A stretch of DNA of 33,531 nucleotides from Acidobacteriota bacterium (GTDB taxonomy: Bacteria; Acidobacteriota; Terriglobia; Terriglobales; Acidobacteriaceae), in assembly GCA_028876335.1 (NCBI GenBank), contig JAGWSG010000214.1:1-33531 (forward strand), written 5' to 3'. Position 1 is the stretch's first letter. Each line of letters opens with the position of its first letter. The notes below the pieces were generated by a model. That model did no database searches. It was not told the origin of the DNA and saw only the letters and a list, made by a program, of their open reading frames with translations. This document shows, piece after piece, positions 1 through 9,104 of this stretch. The position numbers and the translations under genes are program-made.

Positions 1-1
1 A

Positions 2-1366
2 CCGCTCGATCTTTGCAACAGTTCCGTAACCGATGACAATCGCTATCTTGTTATCGAAATCGATCGCGGCGTGCCTGCCACGCGCGTAGACATCGTCTAC
101 CGTGACCTCACCAAACCTAATTCGCCTTTCAATATCCTCGTATGGGGGCTCGACAATCGCTTCTCCGCCGTTGAATACAAAAACTCCTGGTACGTCAAAA
201 CAGACTACAAGTCGCCCAATGGGAGCATCCTAAAAGCAGATCCCGGCATCATGCCCGATGTCTGGAAGACCATCGTGCCCGAGGAGTCGAACGTAATTGA
301 AGATTTCTCGATCGTTGGCGGCAAACTCTACGTCAACCGTCTCAAAGACGTGAAAACGGAAACCGCTCATTATTCGTTGCTCGGCAAACCTCTTGGCACA
401 GTCTCGTATGACGGAATCGGTTCCGCATCAACCCTCTTCGGGCGCACCTTCGATCGCTACGGCTATTTCTCGTTCAATTCCTTCATTCAGCCACCCACGC
501 TCTACCGCCTCGACACAGTTACAGGCAAACGCGTGATCTTCGCCCAGCCAAAAATTCCCTTCGACACGAGCAAGTATGAGCTCAAGCAGGTCTTCTACAC
601 ATCGAAAGATGGCACTCGCGTCCCTATGTTTATCGCAGGCAAAAAGGGTCTCAAGATGGATGGCTCTGAACGATTGCTCATGACCGGATATGGCGGATTC
701 AACGTGAGCTACACGCCGGACTGGAATCCTGAGTGGGCCTGGTGGATGGAACAGGGCGGCTGGTTTGCTCTACCAAATCTGCGCGGCGGGGGCGAGTATG
801 GCGAGAAGTGGCATGAGGCCGGAATGTTCCAGCAAAAGCAGAACGTCTTTGATGACTGGTTTGCCGCCGCCGAATATCTCATCGCGCAGAAGTACACGTC
901 ACCTGCGCACTTCGCCATCATTGGCCGCTCCAACGGCGGCCTGCTCATGGGCGCGGCCATGACGCAACGGCCCGATCTCTTCGGCGCAATCGTCTGCGGT
1001 TATCCGCTGCTTGACATGCTCCGCTACGATCTGTTCGAGCAGGGTCCGCACTGGACCACTGAATACGGTTCGGCTAAAAACGAAAAGCAGTTCCGTTACA
1101 TTCTCAAGTACTCGCCTTACCAGAACGTCAAGCCAGGAACGAAGTATCCCGCCATTTTCTTCTTCACCGGAGACAGCGACACACGGGTCGACCCCATGAA
1201 TGCCCGAAAAATGACTGCGCTCATGCAGTCTTCCTCCGGCAGCGACCGCCCCATACTGTTGCATTACAGCCTTGATGGAGGCCACTCTGCAGGTGTCAGT
1301 GTTTCCCAAATGGTACAAGATGACGCTGAACAGCTCAGCTACCTGTGGACGGAAACGGGTCATTAG
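2..1366 (+). CDS. Prolyl oligopeptidase family serine peptidase (S9A), 5' end missing
   Basis: This is the C-terminal part of a prolyl oligopeptidase, which cleaves proline-containing short peptides. The reading frame is open from base 2, and the residues before the track's GTG at 71 (ending in LVIEIDRG) look like normal family sequence. The true start is therefore outside the window and the GTG is internal. Numbered from base 71, the first ~175 residues are the end of the beta-propeller and the rest is the alpha/beta hydrolase domain. The triad is complete: Ser287 in GRSNGG, Asp370 in GDSDTRVDP and His405 in DGGHSAG. Family proteins are about 700 residues, so roughly 250 are missing. A signal peptide cannot be assessed. 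No partner gene follows on this strand within 230 bases. The family is certain; the exact substrate is not. Confidence 0.93.
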   Translation, partial: PLDLCNSSVTDDNRYLVIEIDRGVPATRVDIVYRDLTKPNSPFNILVWGLDNRFSAVEYKNSWYVKTDYKSPNGSILKADPGIMPDVWKTIVPEESNVIEDFSIVGGKLYVNRLKDVKTETAHYSLLGKPLGTVSYDGIGSASTLFGRTFDRYGYFSFNSFIQPPTLYRLDTVTGKRVIFAQPKIPFDTSKYELKQVFYTSKDGTRVPMFIAGKKGLKMDGSERLLMTGYGGFNVSYTPDWNPEWAWWMEQGGWFALPNLRGGGEYGEKWHEAGMFQQKQNVFDDWFAAAEYLIAQKYTSPAHFAIIGRSNGGLLMGAAMTQRPDLFGAIVCGYPLLDMLRYDLFEQGPHWTTEYGSAKNEKQFRYILKYSPYQNVKPGTKYPAIFFFTGDSDTRVDPMNARKMTALMQSSSGSDRPILLHYSLDGGHSAGVSVSQMVQDDAEQLSYLWTETGH

Positions 1367-1506
1367 AGGTACGCAAATTCATTGATAGAGAGCTCTTTCC
1401 GTGTTCTTGACGCGCTCTGCGCCAGTTCCTTCAAGATTTATTGCCGTTTTCCGATAAGACTTGTGAGCAACTGAAACAATCCGCACTTGCATGCTTGGCC
1501 AGACGG

Positions 1507-1523
1507 CAGAGTTTGAAACTCTG
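1507..1523. promoter_or_regulatory. Perfect 8+1+8 dyad upstream of the GAF-EAL gene
   Basis: CAGAGTTT and AAACTCTG are exact reverse complements around one central G. The dyad lies 82 bases before the EAL start and about 33 bases upstream of a weak promoter-like pair. Its size and position suit a dimeric regulator, probably an activator. It could instead form a short hairpin at the end of the peptidase transcript, but no T-run follows. The function is inferred. Confidence 0.35.
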
Positions 1524-1555
1524 AGTAGTGGGCTCCCTTCGTACTGAGTTGGGTG

Positions 1556-1583
1556 TTGAATGCCGATTTTGATTTGGTAAATC
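1556..1583 (+). promoter_or_regulatory. Weak sigma70-like promoter candidate for the GAF-EAL gene
   Basis: TTGAAT, a 16-base spacer and TAAATC precede the ATG at 1605 by about 20 bases. The -10 match is poor, so this is only a candidate. It would give a leader of about 15 bases. Confidence 0.22.
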
Positions 1584-1604
1584 GCGACGGATTGTGGAGT
1601 ACGA

Positions 1605-2999
1605 ATGGCACAGCTGGAAAAGGTGCAAAAACAATCCGAAGCATGTCCGGAGACAGTACGCCTCGCCGCACTCCGCTCCATAGGAATTCTCGATACTCCA
1701 CCGGAGACTGAGTACGACACCATTACCCGCATCGCGGCTGAGTTCTTCAAGGCAGCCTGCGCATTCATTGGATTCGTCGATGAGGAGCGGATATGGATCA
1801 AGTCCTCTGTAGGAATCGAACTACAAGATTTACCTCGCGCAAATTGCATCCTAAATCCGGTGCTTGATCGGCTCGGACCGCTGGTGCTTAGCGATGCTGC
1901 TCAAATCCCTGAAATCCGTGAGCAGCTCAAATGTATTCCACAATTGCACACAGGGTTTCTCGCCATCGCGCCGATTTGCATTCCCGAAGGCAACTTAGTC
2001 GGTCTGCTCGTGATTTCAGACGCGGTACCGCGTACAAATTTTGGCGACGACGACGTAGACATGCTCATACGGATTACCGAAATGTCCGCCACCCATCTTG
2101 AACTGCGAAGGATACGGAAGAGGGTACCGAGGCAAAGCGTACGAAGGACAATGAGCACCCGAAGTGATAATTCGGATTGGCCCACTGCCATTGATTTGCG
2201 CAATGCCCTTGAACAATCTGAGTTCGTGTTGCACTATCAACCGGAAATCGACCTCGAGACACGTGAAATCGTAGGACTTGAAGCGCTCATTCGCTGGCGG
2301 CATCCTGAGCGTGGCATGGTGTCTCCGGGGCAGTTCATTCCTCAGGCGGAAGCCAACGGCATGATCCTTCCAATTGGCGATTGGGGACTCGCAGAGGCAT
2401 GCAGACAAATTCAGCTCTGGAACAACGAAGATCCGCGGAACGGGACCTTGCGTGTTTGCGTCAATCTCTCGGCCAGGCAATTTGCACGCGAGGGCCTCAC
2501 TCATCACGTGCAATCGCTCCTTGTACAGTCAGGCACGGCCCGTGGGCAACTCGGTCTCGAACTCACCGAGTCGAGTCTCATCCCCAACATGAACACCGCC
2601 ATCGACGTGCTCGCGGGACTGCGTGAGCTCGGCGTTGCTCTCTTGATGGATGATTTCGGCACAGGCTACAGCTCGCTCAATCATCTCCATTCCTTTCCAT
2701 TCGATGTTTTGAAGATCGACCGCTCCTTTGTCGGGCGCATCACGGAAGGCGAACAGCCGTTGCAAATTGTCAAAACCATCATCGATCTCGCACGCGCTCT
2801 TGGTATGGATGTTGTTGCTGAAGGGATTGAAACGAGTGAACAGTTGCAGCTCCTTCGTCAGTTGGGCTGCCGTTTTGGTCAGGGATTCCTCTTCTCTCGC
2901 CCGCTCACGCCACAGGCAATCTCAGCGCTTCTTAGCAGACCGGGCCGCATCCTGGATGCGTCAGAAACCTGCGACATACCCTCAGCCCAGGTTGCCTGA
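1605..2999 (+). CDS. GAF-EAL cyclic-di-GMP phosphodiesterase
   Basis: This 464-residue cytoplasmic protein is predicted to hydrolyse c-di-GMP to pGpG. An N-terminal GAF sensor (about residues 15-160, with the ILDTPPE entry motif) is joined by a basic linker to an EAL domain (about 195-450). The catalytic motifs look intact: E226 in EAL, the LELTES motif, D349-D350 in [10 protein letters not shown]370 in LKIDRS, E406 in AEGIET and the late GQGF motif. There is no GGDEF domain, so this should be a dedicated phosphodiesterase. The GAF ligand is unknown. The ATG has GGAG five bases upstream. The gene stands alone, with a dyad and a weak promoter candidate in front, so it probably has its own promoter. 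Confidence 0.92.
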   Translation: MAQLEKVQKQSEACPETVRLAALRSIGILDTPPETEYDTITRIAAEFFKAACAFIGFVDEERIWIKSSVGIELQDLPRANCILNPVLDRLGPLVLSDAAQIPEIREQLKCIPQLHTGFLAIAPICIPEGNLVGLLVISDAVPRTNFGDDDVDMLIRITEMSATHLELRRIRKRVPRQSVRRTMSTRSDNSDWPTAIDLRNALEQSEFVLHYQPEIDLETREIVGLEALIRWRHPERGMVSPGQFIPQAEANGMILPIGDWGLAEACRQIQLWNNEDPRNGTLRVCVNLSARQFAREGLTHHVQSLLVQSGTARGQLGLELTESSLIPNMNTAIDVLAGLRELGVALLMDDFGTGYSSLNHLHSFPFDVLKIDRSFVGRITEGEQPLQIVKTIIDLARALGMDVVAEGIETSEQLQLLRQLGCRFGQGFLFSRPLTPQAISALLSRPGRILDASETCDIPSAQVA

Positions 3000-3071
3000 T
3001 AGAGCAAAATCCCATTTTGCAATTGCATCCCGGTATTCCTTCTTTGGGAATTTGAACTCGTTCTCTGTTGA

Positions 3072-3737
3072 ATGCGGACTTTCATCGCGCGGCTCTCCTG
3101 CGCTACCGTGCCATTTGTGACGCAGGTCGTTCCATCTTCGACTGGCTCGGGTGATCCAACCTTTGCCGCCGTTTTATCCGATGAAGCTTTTGGCGCAAAT
3201 ATCGCGCAGGGCATGCGCAAGCCGCCCGTAAGTGACAGATCTCCGAGTGACGACCATGATCTGTTAGCGGATGACATTGCGACCATCAGTTACGAGCAGG
3301 CACTTCGTACCCACGCACGTTCTGTGCCAGTGTGGGACGAGCAACCCGCGGGACTGTTTGAAAACAGCTACACTGTCGCAGACCAGGCTGCAACCTCTGG
3401 ACAGACTGGATTCTCGCCTCTCCGAATTCAAGAGATTGCGCTAAAACATCGGCAAAGCGAACGCCGCTCCGCAAGCATCACGATTCGTCTGAGTAGGCCT
3501 GAATGCGACCAAATTCATAAGCGGGCTGAACAAGCCGGGCTCACGGTTTCGGCCTATTTGCGTTCGTGTGTTCTTGAAGCCGAAGACCTTCGCGCTCAGG
3601 TGAAAAAGATGATCGCGGAGATGAAGCCCTCGCAAAGTGTGCCTGCGATCCCACATGTAGTTGCTCAGCGACCGCAGTCGCATTGGCAAATGTTGTGGTC
3701 GCGCCTTTTTCGGGTGCGTCGAGCTTCTGCTGCGTAG
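3072..3737 (+). CDS. Uncharacterised protein with C-terminal ribbon-helix-helix-like segment
   Basis: I do not recognise a named family. The 221-residue product has a polar, low-order N-terminal half and a compact C-terminal segment (about residues 133-180). There a short strand (ASITIRLSR) is followed by two helices around QAGLTVSAYLRSCVLE, then a charged helix. That strand-helix-helix pattern resembles ribbon-helix-helix DNA-binding proteins such as the MobC/Arc group, so DNA binding is plausible but inferred. The very C-terminus is rich in Arg. The ATG at 3072 has no clear Shine-Dalgarno; GTG at 3117 and later codons are alternatives. It starts 72 bases after the EAL gene and ends 6 bases from the convergent methyltransferase gene. 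Both stops (TAG on each strand) sit in a small GTAGC/GCTAC palindrome. Confidence 0.6.
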   Translation: MRTFIARLSCATVPFVTQVVPSSTGSGDPTFAAVLSDEAFGANIAQGMRKPPVSDRSPSDDHDLLADDIATISYEQALRTHARSVPVWDEQPAGLFENSYTVADQAATSGQTGFSPLRIQEIALKHRQSERRSASITIRLSRPECDQIHKRAEQAGLTVSAYLRSCVLEAEDLRAQVKKMIAEMKPSQSVPAIPHVVAQRPQSHWQMLWSRLFRVRRASAA

Positions 3738-3743
3738 CCCGCG

Positions 3744-5138
3744 CTACTCAACTTCCAGCACAAGGCACTTCAAATATTCAGTTTCCGGAATGTTGAGCAT
3801 AACCGGATGATCAGCTGCCGCGCCACGCCGCTCACGCAAGCGAACACGCCGGTGCGCATCTGCAGCTGCCGCACTCACCGCGCCCTCCAGCTCGCTCCAG
3901 CCTACGTGGTGGCTGCAACTGAACGTCAGCAGCAGCCCACCCGATCGCAGCATCTTCATCGCGCGAAGATTCAGCTCTTTATAGCCGCGCAGTGCTCCTT
4001 CCACAGCACGCTTTGACTTTGCAAACGCTGGCGGGTCCAGGACAATCGTGTCGAACTGCTCGCGCGCATCCGACCAGTCGCGCAAAATCTGAAAGGCATC
4101 TCCCTCTACCCAGTCCACCTCGGCAGAAAGGCTCGCACGATTTAATGCGAGATTGCGTTCTGCCACTTCAAGCGAAGCGTGCGAGGCATCGATCCCGGTG
4201 ACGCGCTCACACGATTGCGCCAGATGCAAAGCGAAGCCTCCCTGGTAGGTGCAAACATCAAGCGCCCGGCCCGTTGTACCCAACCTCTTGGCCCATCCGT
4301 GCGCTGCCGCATAATTCTCGCGCTGATCCAGAAATGCGCCCGTCTTCTGTCCCGAATTGGCGTCAAATTCAAACATCAGTCCGTTCAGCATGAACTGAAC
4401 CTTTGACGTTGCTCCCTTTGCTGCGTACAGCGGCTCCACGCTCGCAGCCGCTAATCCCTCTAGCTCGCGAATCCGAGGATCGGGTCGCTCAAAAATTGCT
4501 TTAGGTTTAATCGTCTCGCGCAACACGCGAATGCACGTATCCCGTACCGGGTTTGAATCAAGTCCCTTCACGAGCAGTTGCAGCACCGCTAGATCACCGT
4601 ACTTGTCCACAATCAATCCCGGCAGTTGATCTGCTTCACTGAACACAAGCCTGCACGAGTCGCTCTTCGATTCATGGCCATTCAGGATAGGATCGCGTCT
4701 TTCAATCGCTATCCGTAGCCGTTCTTCCAGCAGTAGAATCCACTGCGTATTATCGACTTCATCGCGTGCAATCAGGCGCAGCGCAATCTGCGAAATAGGA
4801 CTGTAAAGAGCGGTCCCCAACAGCACTCCCCGCACGTCAGCCACAGGCAGTAGCGCAGGCGCGTCTCCCCCTCCAACAGTTACTTCCTCAATGTCCGATG
4901 CATATACCCACACGTGCCCTGCACGAATCCGGTCTGCCGCTCTGCGGTTGATGCGCGCTCCCACCAAATCTTTCGCGGGCGACAGGGTGACATCCTTCCG
5001 CGGTTCAGGCTTCTGCTTCTGAGTGGATTTTGACTTGCTTGCTCTTTCAGCAGCGCTTCCCACGAAAGGCGTCTGCGGCCATTCTGGCCGAGACGCCTTT
5101 TGTGAATCCTTGATTCTGGGTGTGCGGGTCTTGCTCAT
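3744..5138 (-). CDS. rlmI: RlmI-like class I SAM-dependent rRNA (cytosine-C5) methyltransferase
   Basis: The protein is predicted to transfer a methyl group from SAM to a cytosine C5 in 23S rRNA, as RlmI does at C1962. After a basic N-terminal tail comes a PUA RNA-binding domain (about residues 60-130, RINRRAADRIRAGHVWVY). An N-domain follows, then a Rossmann methyltransferase with the SAM loop near D294 (DVCTYQGG), D368 in LDPPAFAKS and the catalytic-type Cys408 in FSCSHH. The track start at 5174 was rejected: ATG 5138 has GGAGG six bases upstream, giving 464 residues. RlmI proteins are near 400, so about 60 Lys/Arg/Ser-rich residues are extra. It lies 51 bases downstream of the cytochrome gene on the same strand. 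The exact RNA target is inferred. Confidence 0.86.
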   Translation of the reverse strand: MSKTRTPRIKDSQKASRPEWPQTPFVGSAAERASKSKSTQKQKPEPRKDVTLSPAKDLVGARINRRAADRIRAGHVWVYASDIEEVTVGGGDAPALLPVADVRGVLLGTALYSPISQIALRLIARDEVDNTQWILLLEERLRIAIERRDPILNGHESKSDSCRLVFSEADQLPGLIVDKYGDLAVLQLLVKGLDSNPVRDTCIRVLRETIKPKAIFERPDPRIRELEGLAAASVEPLYAAKGATSKVQFMLNGLMFEFDANSGQKTGAFLDQRENYAAAHGWAKRLGTTGRALDVCTYQGGFALHLAQSCERVTGIDASHASLEVAERNLALNRASLSAEVDWVEGDAFQILRDWSDAREQFDTIVLDPPAFAKSKRAVEGALRGYKELNLRAMKMLRSGGLLLTFSCSHHVGWSELEGAVSAAAADAHRRVRLRERRGAAADHPVMLNIPETEYLKCLVLEVE

Positions 5139-5189
5139 CTGTGTCCTCCGGGGAGTGCATGTCGACCGGAGCAAACAGGGTTTGAAGAC

Positions 5190-5612
5190 CTACTTAGCCT
5201 GGATGCTCTCCAGATAGCGGCAGAGATTGCTGATTCTGAGCTGCCTTTCCTGGCTGTTGGCCCTGTTCATCTTACCAAGAATGGGACCCCATACCGGCAT
5301 CTCGGCATTTCCATGCGCGCGTGTCTCCACGCCAAATTGCAGTATTGCGGCAATATGTGTGTCAGGAAATTTGCCACCATTCTTGCGGGTGAGGAGGGTG
5401 AGGTCTGTAGGTGGTGTCGTCAGGACGGGGGCTACAGGTCCGTGTCCTTTTCCGTCCATTCCGTGGCAGGATGCGCAGTAATTGGCGTACATTTCGTGGC
5501 CATTTGTTGCGGCTGTCTGGTGGACCGGTATCGTGACCTTGTCTTTTGGTTGTTGTGCAATTCCATAAACAGCAATGGATGCGAATGCAAGCAGGGAGAG
5601 GTACTTCAGCAT
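5190..5612 (-). CDS. Periplasmic mono-heme cytochrome c
   Basis: A 140-residue secreted class I cytochrome c. It has a signal peptide (MLKYLSLLAF..., cleavage probably near residue 19-21). The heme motif CASCH covers Cys46, Cys49 and His50, and Met105 in AEMPVWG is a likely sixth ligand. It would carry electrons in the periplasm, perhaps to an oxidase, but no redox partner is encoded nearby. The track starts at 5693; I use ATG 5612 because GGAG lies six bases upstream and this start puts the signal peptide at the N-terminus. It is the first of a minus-strand pair with the rRNA methyltransferase and is divergent from rel. The start is confident; the redox partner is unknown. Confidence 0.88.
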   Translation of the reverse strand: MLKYLSLLAFASIAVYGIAQQPKDKVTIPVHQTAATNGHEMYANYCASCHGMDGKGHGPVAPVLTTPPTDLTLLTRKNGGKFPDTHIAAILQFGVETRAHGNAEMPVWGPILGKMNRANSQERQLRISNLCRYLESIQAK

Positions 5613-5801
5613 AAGATACTCCGTTTCCGACCTCCACTCCGCAAGGAACTCTACTCCTGCCGCCGGCATGAACGGCAGTGACAGCCGGCACATGATGAAG
5701 GTCAGAAGACCGATTCCGCAAAGGCGTGTCCGCTGCCGCCAACAGCCCCCGGATCAGCACCTTACAACGGAGTCATTTCCCGCATGAAAAACAAAACGGC
5801 C

Positions 5802-5807
5802 TATAAT
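5802..5807 (+). promoter_or_regulatory. Consensus TATAAT box six bases from the rel start
   Basis: A perfect TATAAT ends five bases before the rel ATG, which would place transcription initiation at or next to the A of the start codon. No TTGACA-like -35 is visible at 15-19 bases spacing and there is no extended -10, so strength and reality are uncertain. It fits a leaderless transcript because the ATG has no Shine-Dalgarno. Confidence 0.4.
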
Positions 5808-5812
5808 GAAGC

Positions 5813-8113
5813 ATGGCGACAGTGCGGCAGCCTAATCTGACAGCTCCCGGAGAGGCCCAAAGGCCCGAGGACCCTGATATTGCCGCAAGTTCTCATCCCA
5901 CTTCCATCAGCCCCCAGGAGATCAATGAGCGGTTCGAGGCTCTGCTTCGGCACGTGCAGGCCAATCGTCCCACGGAAGATGTCGGCCTGATTCGCAAGGC
6001 CTGGAACTTCTGTGTACAACACCACGAAGGCCAGATGCGAGCTTCAGGAGAGCCGTACATCATTCACCCGCTGGAAGTTGCAGAAGTTCTAGCGGAAATG
6101 AAGATGGACTCCACTGCCATATCGGCGGGCCTTCTACATGACGCCGTTGAAGACACGCCCGCGACGCGCGAAGAGATTGAAAAGGAGTTCGGCGACCAGG
6201 TTGCCCACATCGTCGAAGGCGTCACGAAAATCGACAAGATTCAGTTCGCCAATCGCGAAGACCGGCAAGCGGAAAACGTCCGCAAAATGCTGCTTGCGAT
6301 GGTCACGGATATTCGTGTTGTCCTTATCAAGCTGGCTGATCGCATCCACAACATGCGCACGCTGGAACACCTGAAGCCGGAGCGGAGGGAAGCCATTGCC
6401 CGCGAAACGCTGGAGATTTATGCGCCTTTGGCGCATCGCCTGGGCATGGGAAAAGTCCGTGGCGAGCTTGAAGACCTGGCTTTCAAGTACACCGATCCTG
6501 TGAGTTATGAACAGGTTGCCGAAGCGGTGGAAGCACGGCGCGTGGAAGGTGAACAGTTCCTGCACGGTATTGAAGACACGCTAGTTGAGCATTTGCGCGA
6601 AAACAACATCGAAGCGCGCGTGGAATGGCGCATTAAGCGTCTCTATTCGGTCTATCAAAAGCTGCAGCGCACCAAGTCAAGCTATGACCAGCTCTATGAC
6701 CTGCTTGCCGTTCGCGTCATCACAAAGGACATTGCATCCTGTTATGCCATTTTCGGGCTGATTCACACGTTGTGGCGGCCCGTTCCTGGGCGCATCAAGG
6801 ACTTTATTGCGATGCCGCGCGCCAACCGCTACCAATCCCTGCACACAACAGTGATTGGGGAGGGCGGTTATCAGTTTGAGGTGCAGATTCGCACCGAGGA
6901 GATGCACCGCATTGCCGAGGAAGGCATTGCGGCGCACTGGAAGTACAAGGCCGGCAATGAAGAGGTTACGGCGCGCGACGAGGAGCGGCTGAACTGGATT
7001 CGGCAACTGGTTGAGTGGCAGAAGGAGATGACCGACCCCAACGAGTTCCTCTCCAGTCTGAAGATGGATCTCTATCCTGATGAGGTCTACACCTTTACAC
7101 CGAAGGGAAAGGTTGTGGTGGTGCCCTCCGAGGGTACGCCGGTGGATTTTGCCTACACGATTCACACGGAAGTCGGCCACACGTGCGTGGGCGCCAAGGT
7201 GAATGGGCGTATGGTGCCGCTGCGGACCAAGCTCAACACTGGAGACATCGTTGAGATCATCACGCAGAAGGATCACAAGCCCAGCCGCGACTGGCTGACA
7301 TTTGTGAAAAGCCCGCGCGCGCGTAACAAGATCAAGCACTGGCTGAACGAGGATCAGCGCCAACGTGCGGTGGAGATTGGGCGCAAGCTGCTGGATCGCG
7401 AGGCACGCAAGTTCAAGGTTCCACTCAGCCAGATAAGCGACGATGACCTGGGCCGCATTGCCGGAGAGTACGGTGTGGCTACCGCAGCCGATTTACTGGC
7501 AACGCTTGGGCAAGGCAAGCATTCAGCGAATCAGGTGCTGAATAAGCTGGCACCCGGTGTTGCAAATCCCGCTGGGGAAGAAATCGAAGAGCAGAAACAG
7601 GGCGATACCGCCGTCGCCGACGCCATCAAAAAGTTGCAGTTACGCGGCTCCGATTCGCTGCAGGTGGAAGGGCAGAATGACCTGCTGGTTTATCGCGCGC
7701 GGTGCTGCAACCCCATCCGCGGTGAAGAGATTGTGGGTTATGTGACGCGCGGGAAGGGAGTTGCAGTGCATGCGCGAAGTTGTCCCAATGTGCAGAACCT
7801 GCTCTATGAGAGCGACCGCAGGATTGCGGTGGAATGGGCACCTTCCGGCAGTGCGCAGGGTGTGGGCCAACGATATCCCGTAAAGATAATGGTTTATTGC
7901 CACGACCGTACGGGCATGCTGAAGGAACTGACGGCCACCATCTCCGACGAGAATACGAACATCCGCTCGGTTGACATCCGACGCGATGAGAATGGAGAAG
8001 CCATCATCGAGTTCATCGTGGAAGCCGAGGATGTGAGCCATCTGAATCGTATTGTGCTGGGATTGCGGCGCATCCACGGCGTCCGCGCTGTCGAGCGGAC
8101 GCAAAAGCTCTAA
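5813..8113 (+). CDS. rel: Bifunctional (p)ppGpp synthetase/hydrolase (Rel/SpoT)
   Basis: This 766-residue long RSH enzyme makes and degrades the stringent-response alarmone (p)ppGpp on or near ribosomes. The domains run in normal order. The HD hydrolase (about residues 60-200) has H85 in HPLE and H109-D110 in LLHDAVEDT. The synthetase (about 255-375) has the RIKD motif (R327-D330) and YQSLHT. TGS lies at about 420-485, a Cys-containing regulatory domain has C631-C632 (RARCCNP), and ACT is at about 690-763. The RxKD form marks bifunctional Rel/SpoT rather than synthetase-only RelA, and the HD motif argues for active hydrolase. An in-frame TGA at 5807-5809 rules out an upstream start. There is no Shine-Dalgarno, and TATAAT lies just upstream. 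It is divergent from the cytochrome gene and 58 bases ahead of the homocysteine methyltransferase. Confidence 0.96.
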   Translation: MATVRQPNLTAPGEAQRPEDPDIAASSHPTSISPQEINERFEALLRHVQANRPTEDVGLIRKAWNFCVQHHEGQMRASGEPYIIHPLEVAEVLAEMKMDSTAISAGLLHDAVEDTPATREEIEKEFGDQVAHIVEGVTKIDKIQFANREDRQAENVRKMLLAMVTDIRVVLIKLADRIHNMRTLEHLKPERREAIARETLEIYAPLAHRLGMGKVRGELEDLAFKYTDPVSYEQVAEAVEARRVEGEQFLHGIEDTLVEHLRENNIEARVEWRIKRLYSVYQKLQRTKSSYDQLYDLLAVRVITKDIASCYAIFGLIHTLWRPVPGRIKDFIAMPRANRYQSLHTTVIGEGGYQFEVQIRTEEMHRIAEEGIAAHWKYKAGNEEVTARDEERLNWIRQLVEWQKEMTDPNEFLSSLKMDLYPDEVYTFTPKGKVVVVPSEGTPVDFAYTIHTEVGHTCVGAKVNGRMVPLRTKLNTGDIVEIITQKDHKPSRDWLTFVKSPRARNKIKHWLNEDQRQRAVEIGRKLLDREARKFKVPLSQISDDDLGRIAGEYGVATAADLLATLGQGKHSANQVLNKLAPGVANPAGEEIEEQKQGDTAVADAIKKLQLRGSDSLQVEGQNDLLVYRARCCNPIRGEEIVGYVTRGKGVAVHARSCPNVQNLLYESDRRIAVEWAPSGSAQGVGQRYPVKIMVYCHDRTGMLKELTATISDENTNIRSVDIRRDENGEAIIEFIVEAEDVSHLNRIVLGLRRIHGVRAVERTQKL

Positions 8114-8171
8114 ACAAGCGCACTCTGAAGGCGCACATTTCGCGACACGCGGCAGCGGGTAATTGGCAACT

Positions 8172-9104
8172 ATGTCAGCCAAATCAACAACAACACGTGC
8201 ATCAACATTCCAGGGAATTCATGTACTCGACGGTGGATTTGCCACCGAGCTCGAATACCAGGGTGCGAAGATCTATGGTCCACTTTGGTCGGCGCACGTG
8301 CTACAGGATGCTCCTGAGAAGATTCTGGCAGTTCACCGCGTGTATCTTGCGGCAGGTGCAAATTGCATTCTGACAAGCAGTTATCAGGTCTCGCGAATGG
8401 GCTACCAGGAGGCTGGGCTGCCCGTTGCCCAGGCGGACGCAGCCCTTTTGCGCGCGGTGGAGTTGGCGCGGCAGGCGGCTGCGGAGTTTCCGGAGAGGCG
8501 CGTGGTGATTGCTGCGTCGCTGGGGCCGTATGGAGCAATGCTGCATAACGGAGCCGAGTATCACGGCAACTATTGCATAAATTTCGAGGAGCTTGTCCAG
8601 TTTCATCGCGAGCGGATCGAGATATTTGCGGCGGCAAAGGGAACGCAGAGGGTGGATTTGTTGGCGTTTGAGACTTTGCCATCGCTGGAGGAGGCGAAGG
8701 CTATTGCTGAGGCGCTTTCTCCGTGGCCGGAACTGAGTGCGTGGTTCACGTTTACGTGTCCGGATGAGGAGAATGTGGCGCATGGAGAGTCGCTGAGGGA
8801 TTGTGCGACGTTTGTGTCGACTTTGCCGCAGACGGTGGCGGTGGGCGTGAATTGCACGCATCCGAGTCTTATTGCTTCACTTATCTGCGAGCTGAAAGCA
8901 GCGAGCAATTTACCGATTGTGGTGTATCCGAACTCGGGTGAACACTGGGATGCGACTGCGCGTTGCTGGACGGGGACGAGCGATCCTGAAGAATATGGGG
9001 AACTTGCGCGGCGCTGGTTTCTGGCCGGAGCGCAGATTGTGGGCGGCTGTTGCCGAACGCGGCCGGCGCACATCAAAGCAGTGGCCGCCGCGCAAATTGC
9101 CTGA
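8172..9104 (+). CDS. mmuM: Homocysteine S-methyltransferase (MmuM-like)
   Basis: A cytoplasmic zinc enzyme of about 310 residues that transfers a methyl group from S-methylmethionine (or SAM) to homocysteine, giving methionine. It opens with the family's LDGGFATELE strand. The three zinc cysteines are present: C228 in GVNCTHP and C293-C294 in GGCCRTRP. The PNSGEHWD segment is also typical of MmuM. There is no cobalamin or folate domain, so it is not MetH. The track begins at TTG 8163; I prefer ATG 8172 three codons on, as neither has a strong Shine-Dalgarno. It follows rel by 58 bases with no terminator seen and may be co-transcribed. The methyl donor is inferred from the family. Confidence 0.9.
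   Translation: MSAKSTTTRASTFQGIHVLDGGFATELEYQGAKIYGPLWSAHVLQDAPEKILAVHRVYLAAGANCILTSSYQVSRMGYQEAGLPVAQADAALLRAVELARQAAAEFPERRVVIAASLGPYGAMLHNGAEYHGNYCINFEELVQFHRERIEIFAAAKGTQRVDLLAFETLPSLEEAKAIAEALSPWPELSAWFTFTCPDEENVAHGESLRDCATFVSTLPQTVAVGVNCTHPSLIASLICELKAASNLPIVVYPNSGEHWDATARCWTGTSDPEEYGELARRWFLAGAQIVGGCCRTRPAHIKAVAAAQIA

Noticed and set aside
5139-5174. Twelve-residue upstream extension of the rRNA methyltransferase
   Set aside because: GGAGG is placed correctly for ATG 5138, not for ATG 5174.
6677-7363. 228-residue minus-strand ORF inside rel
   Set aside because: Shadow of the strongly supported Rel reading frame, with no domain or ribosome-binding signal.
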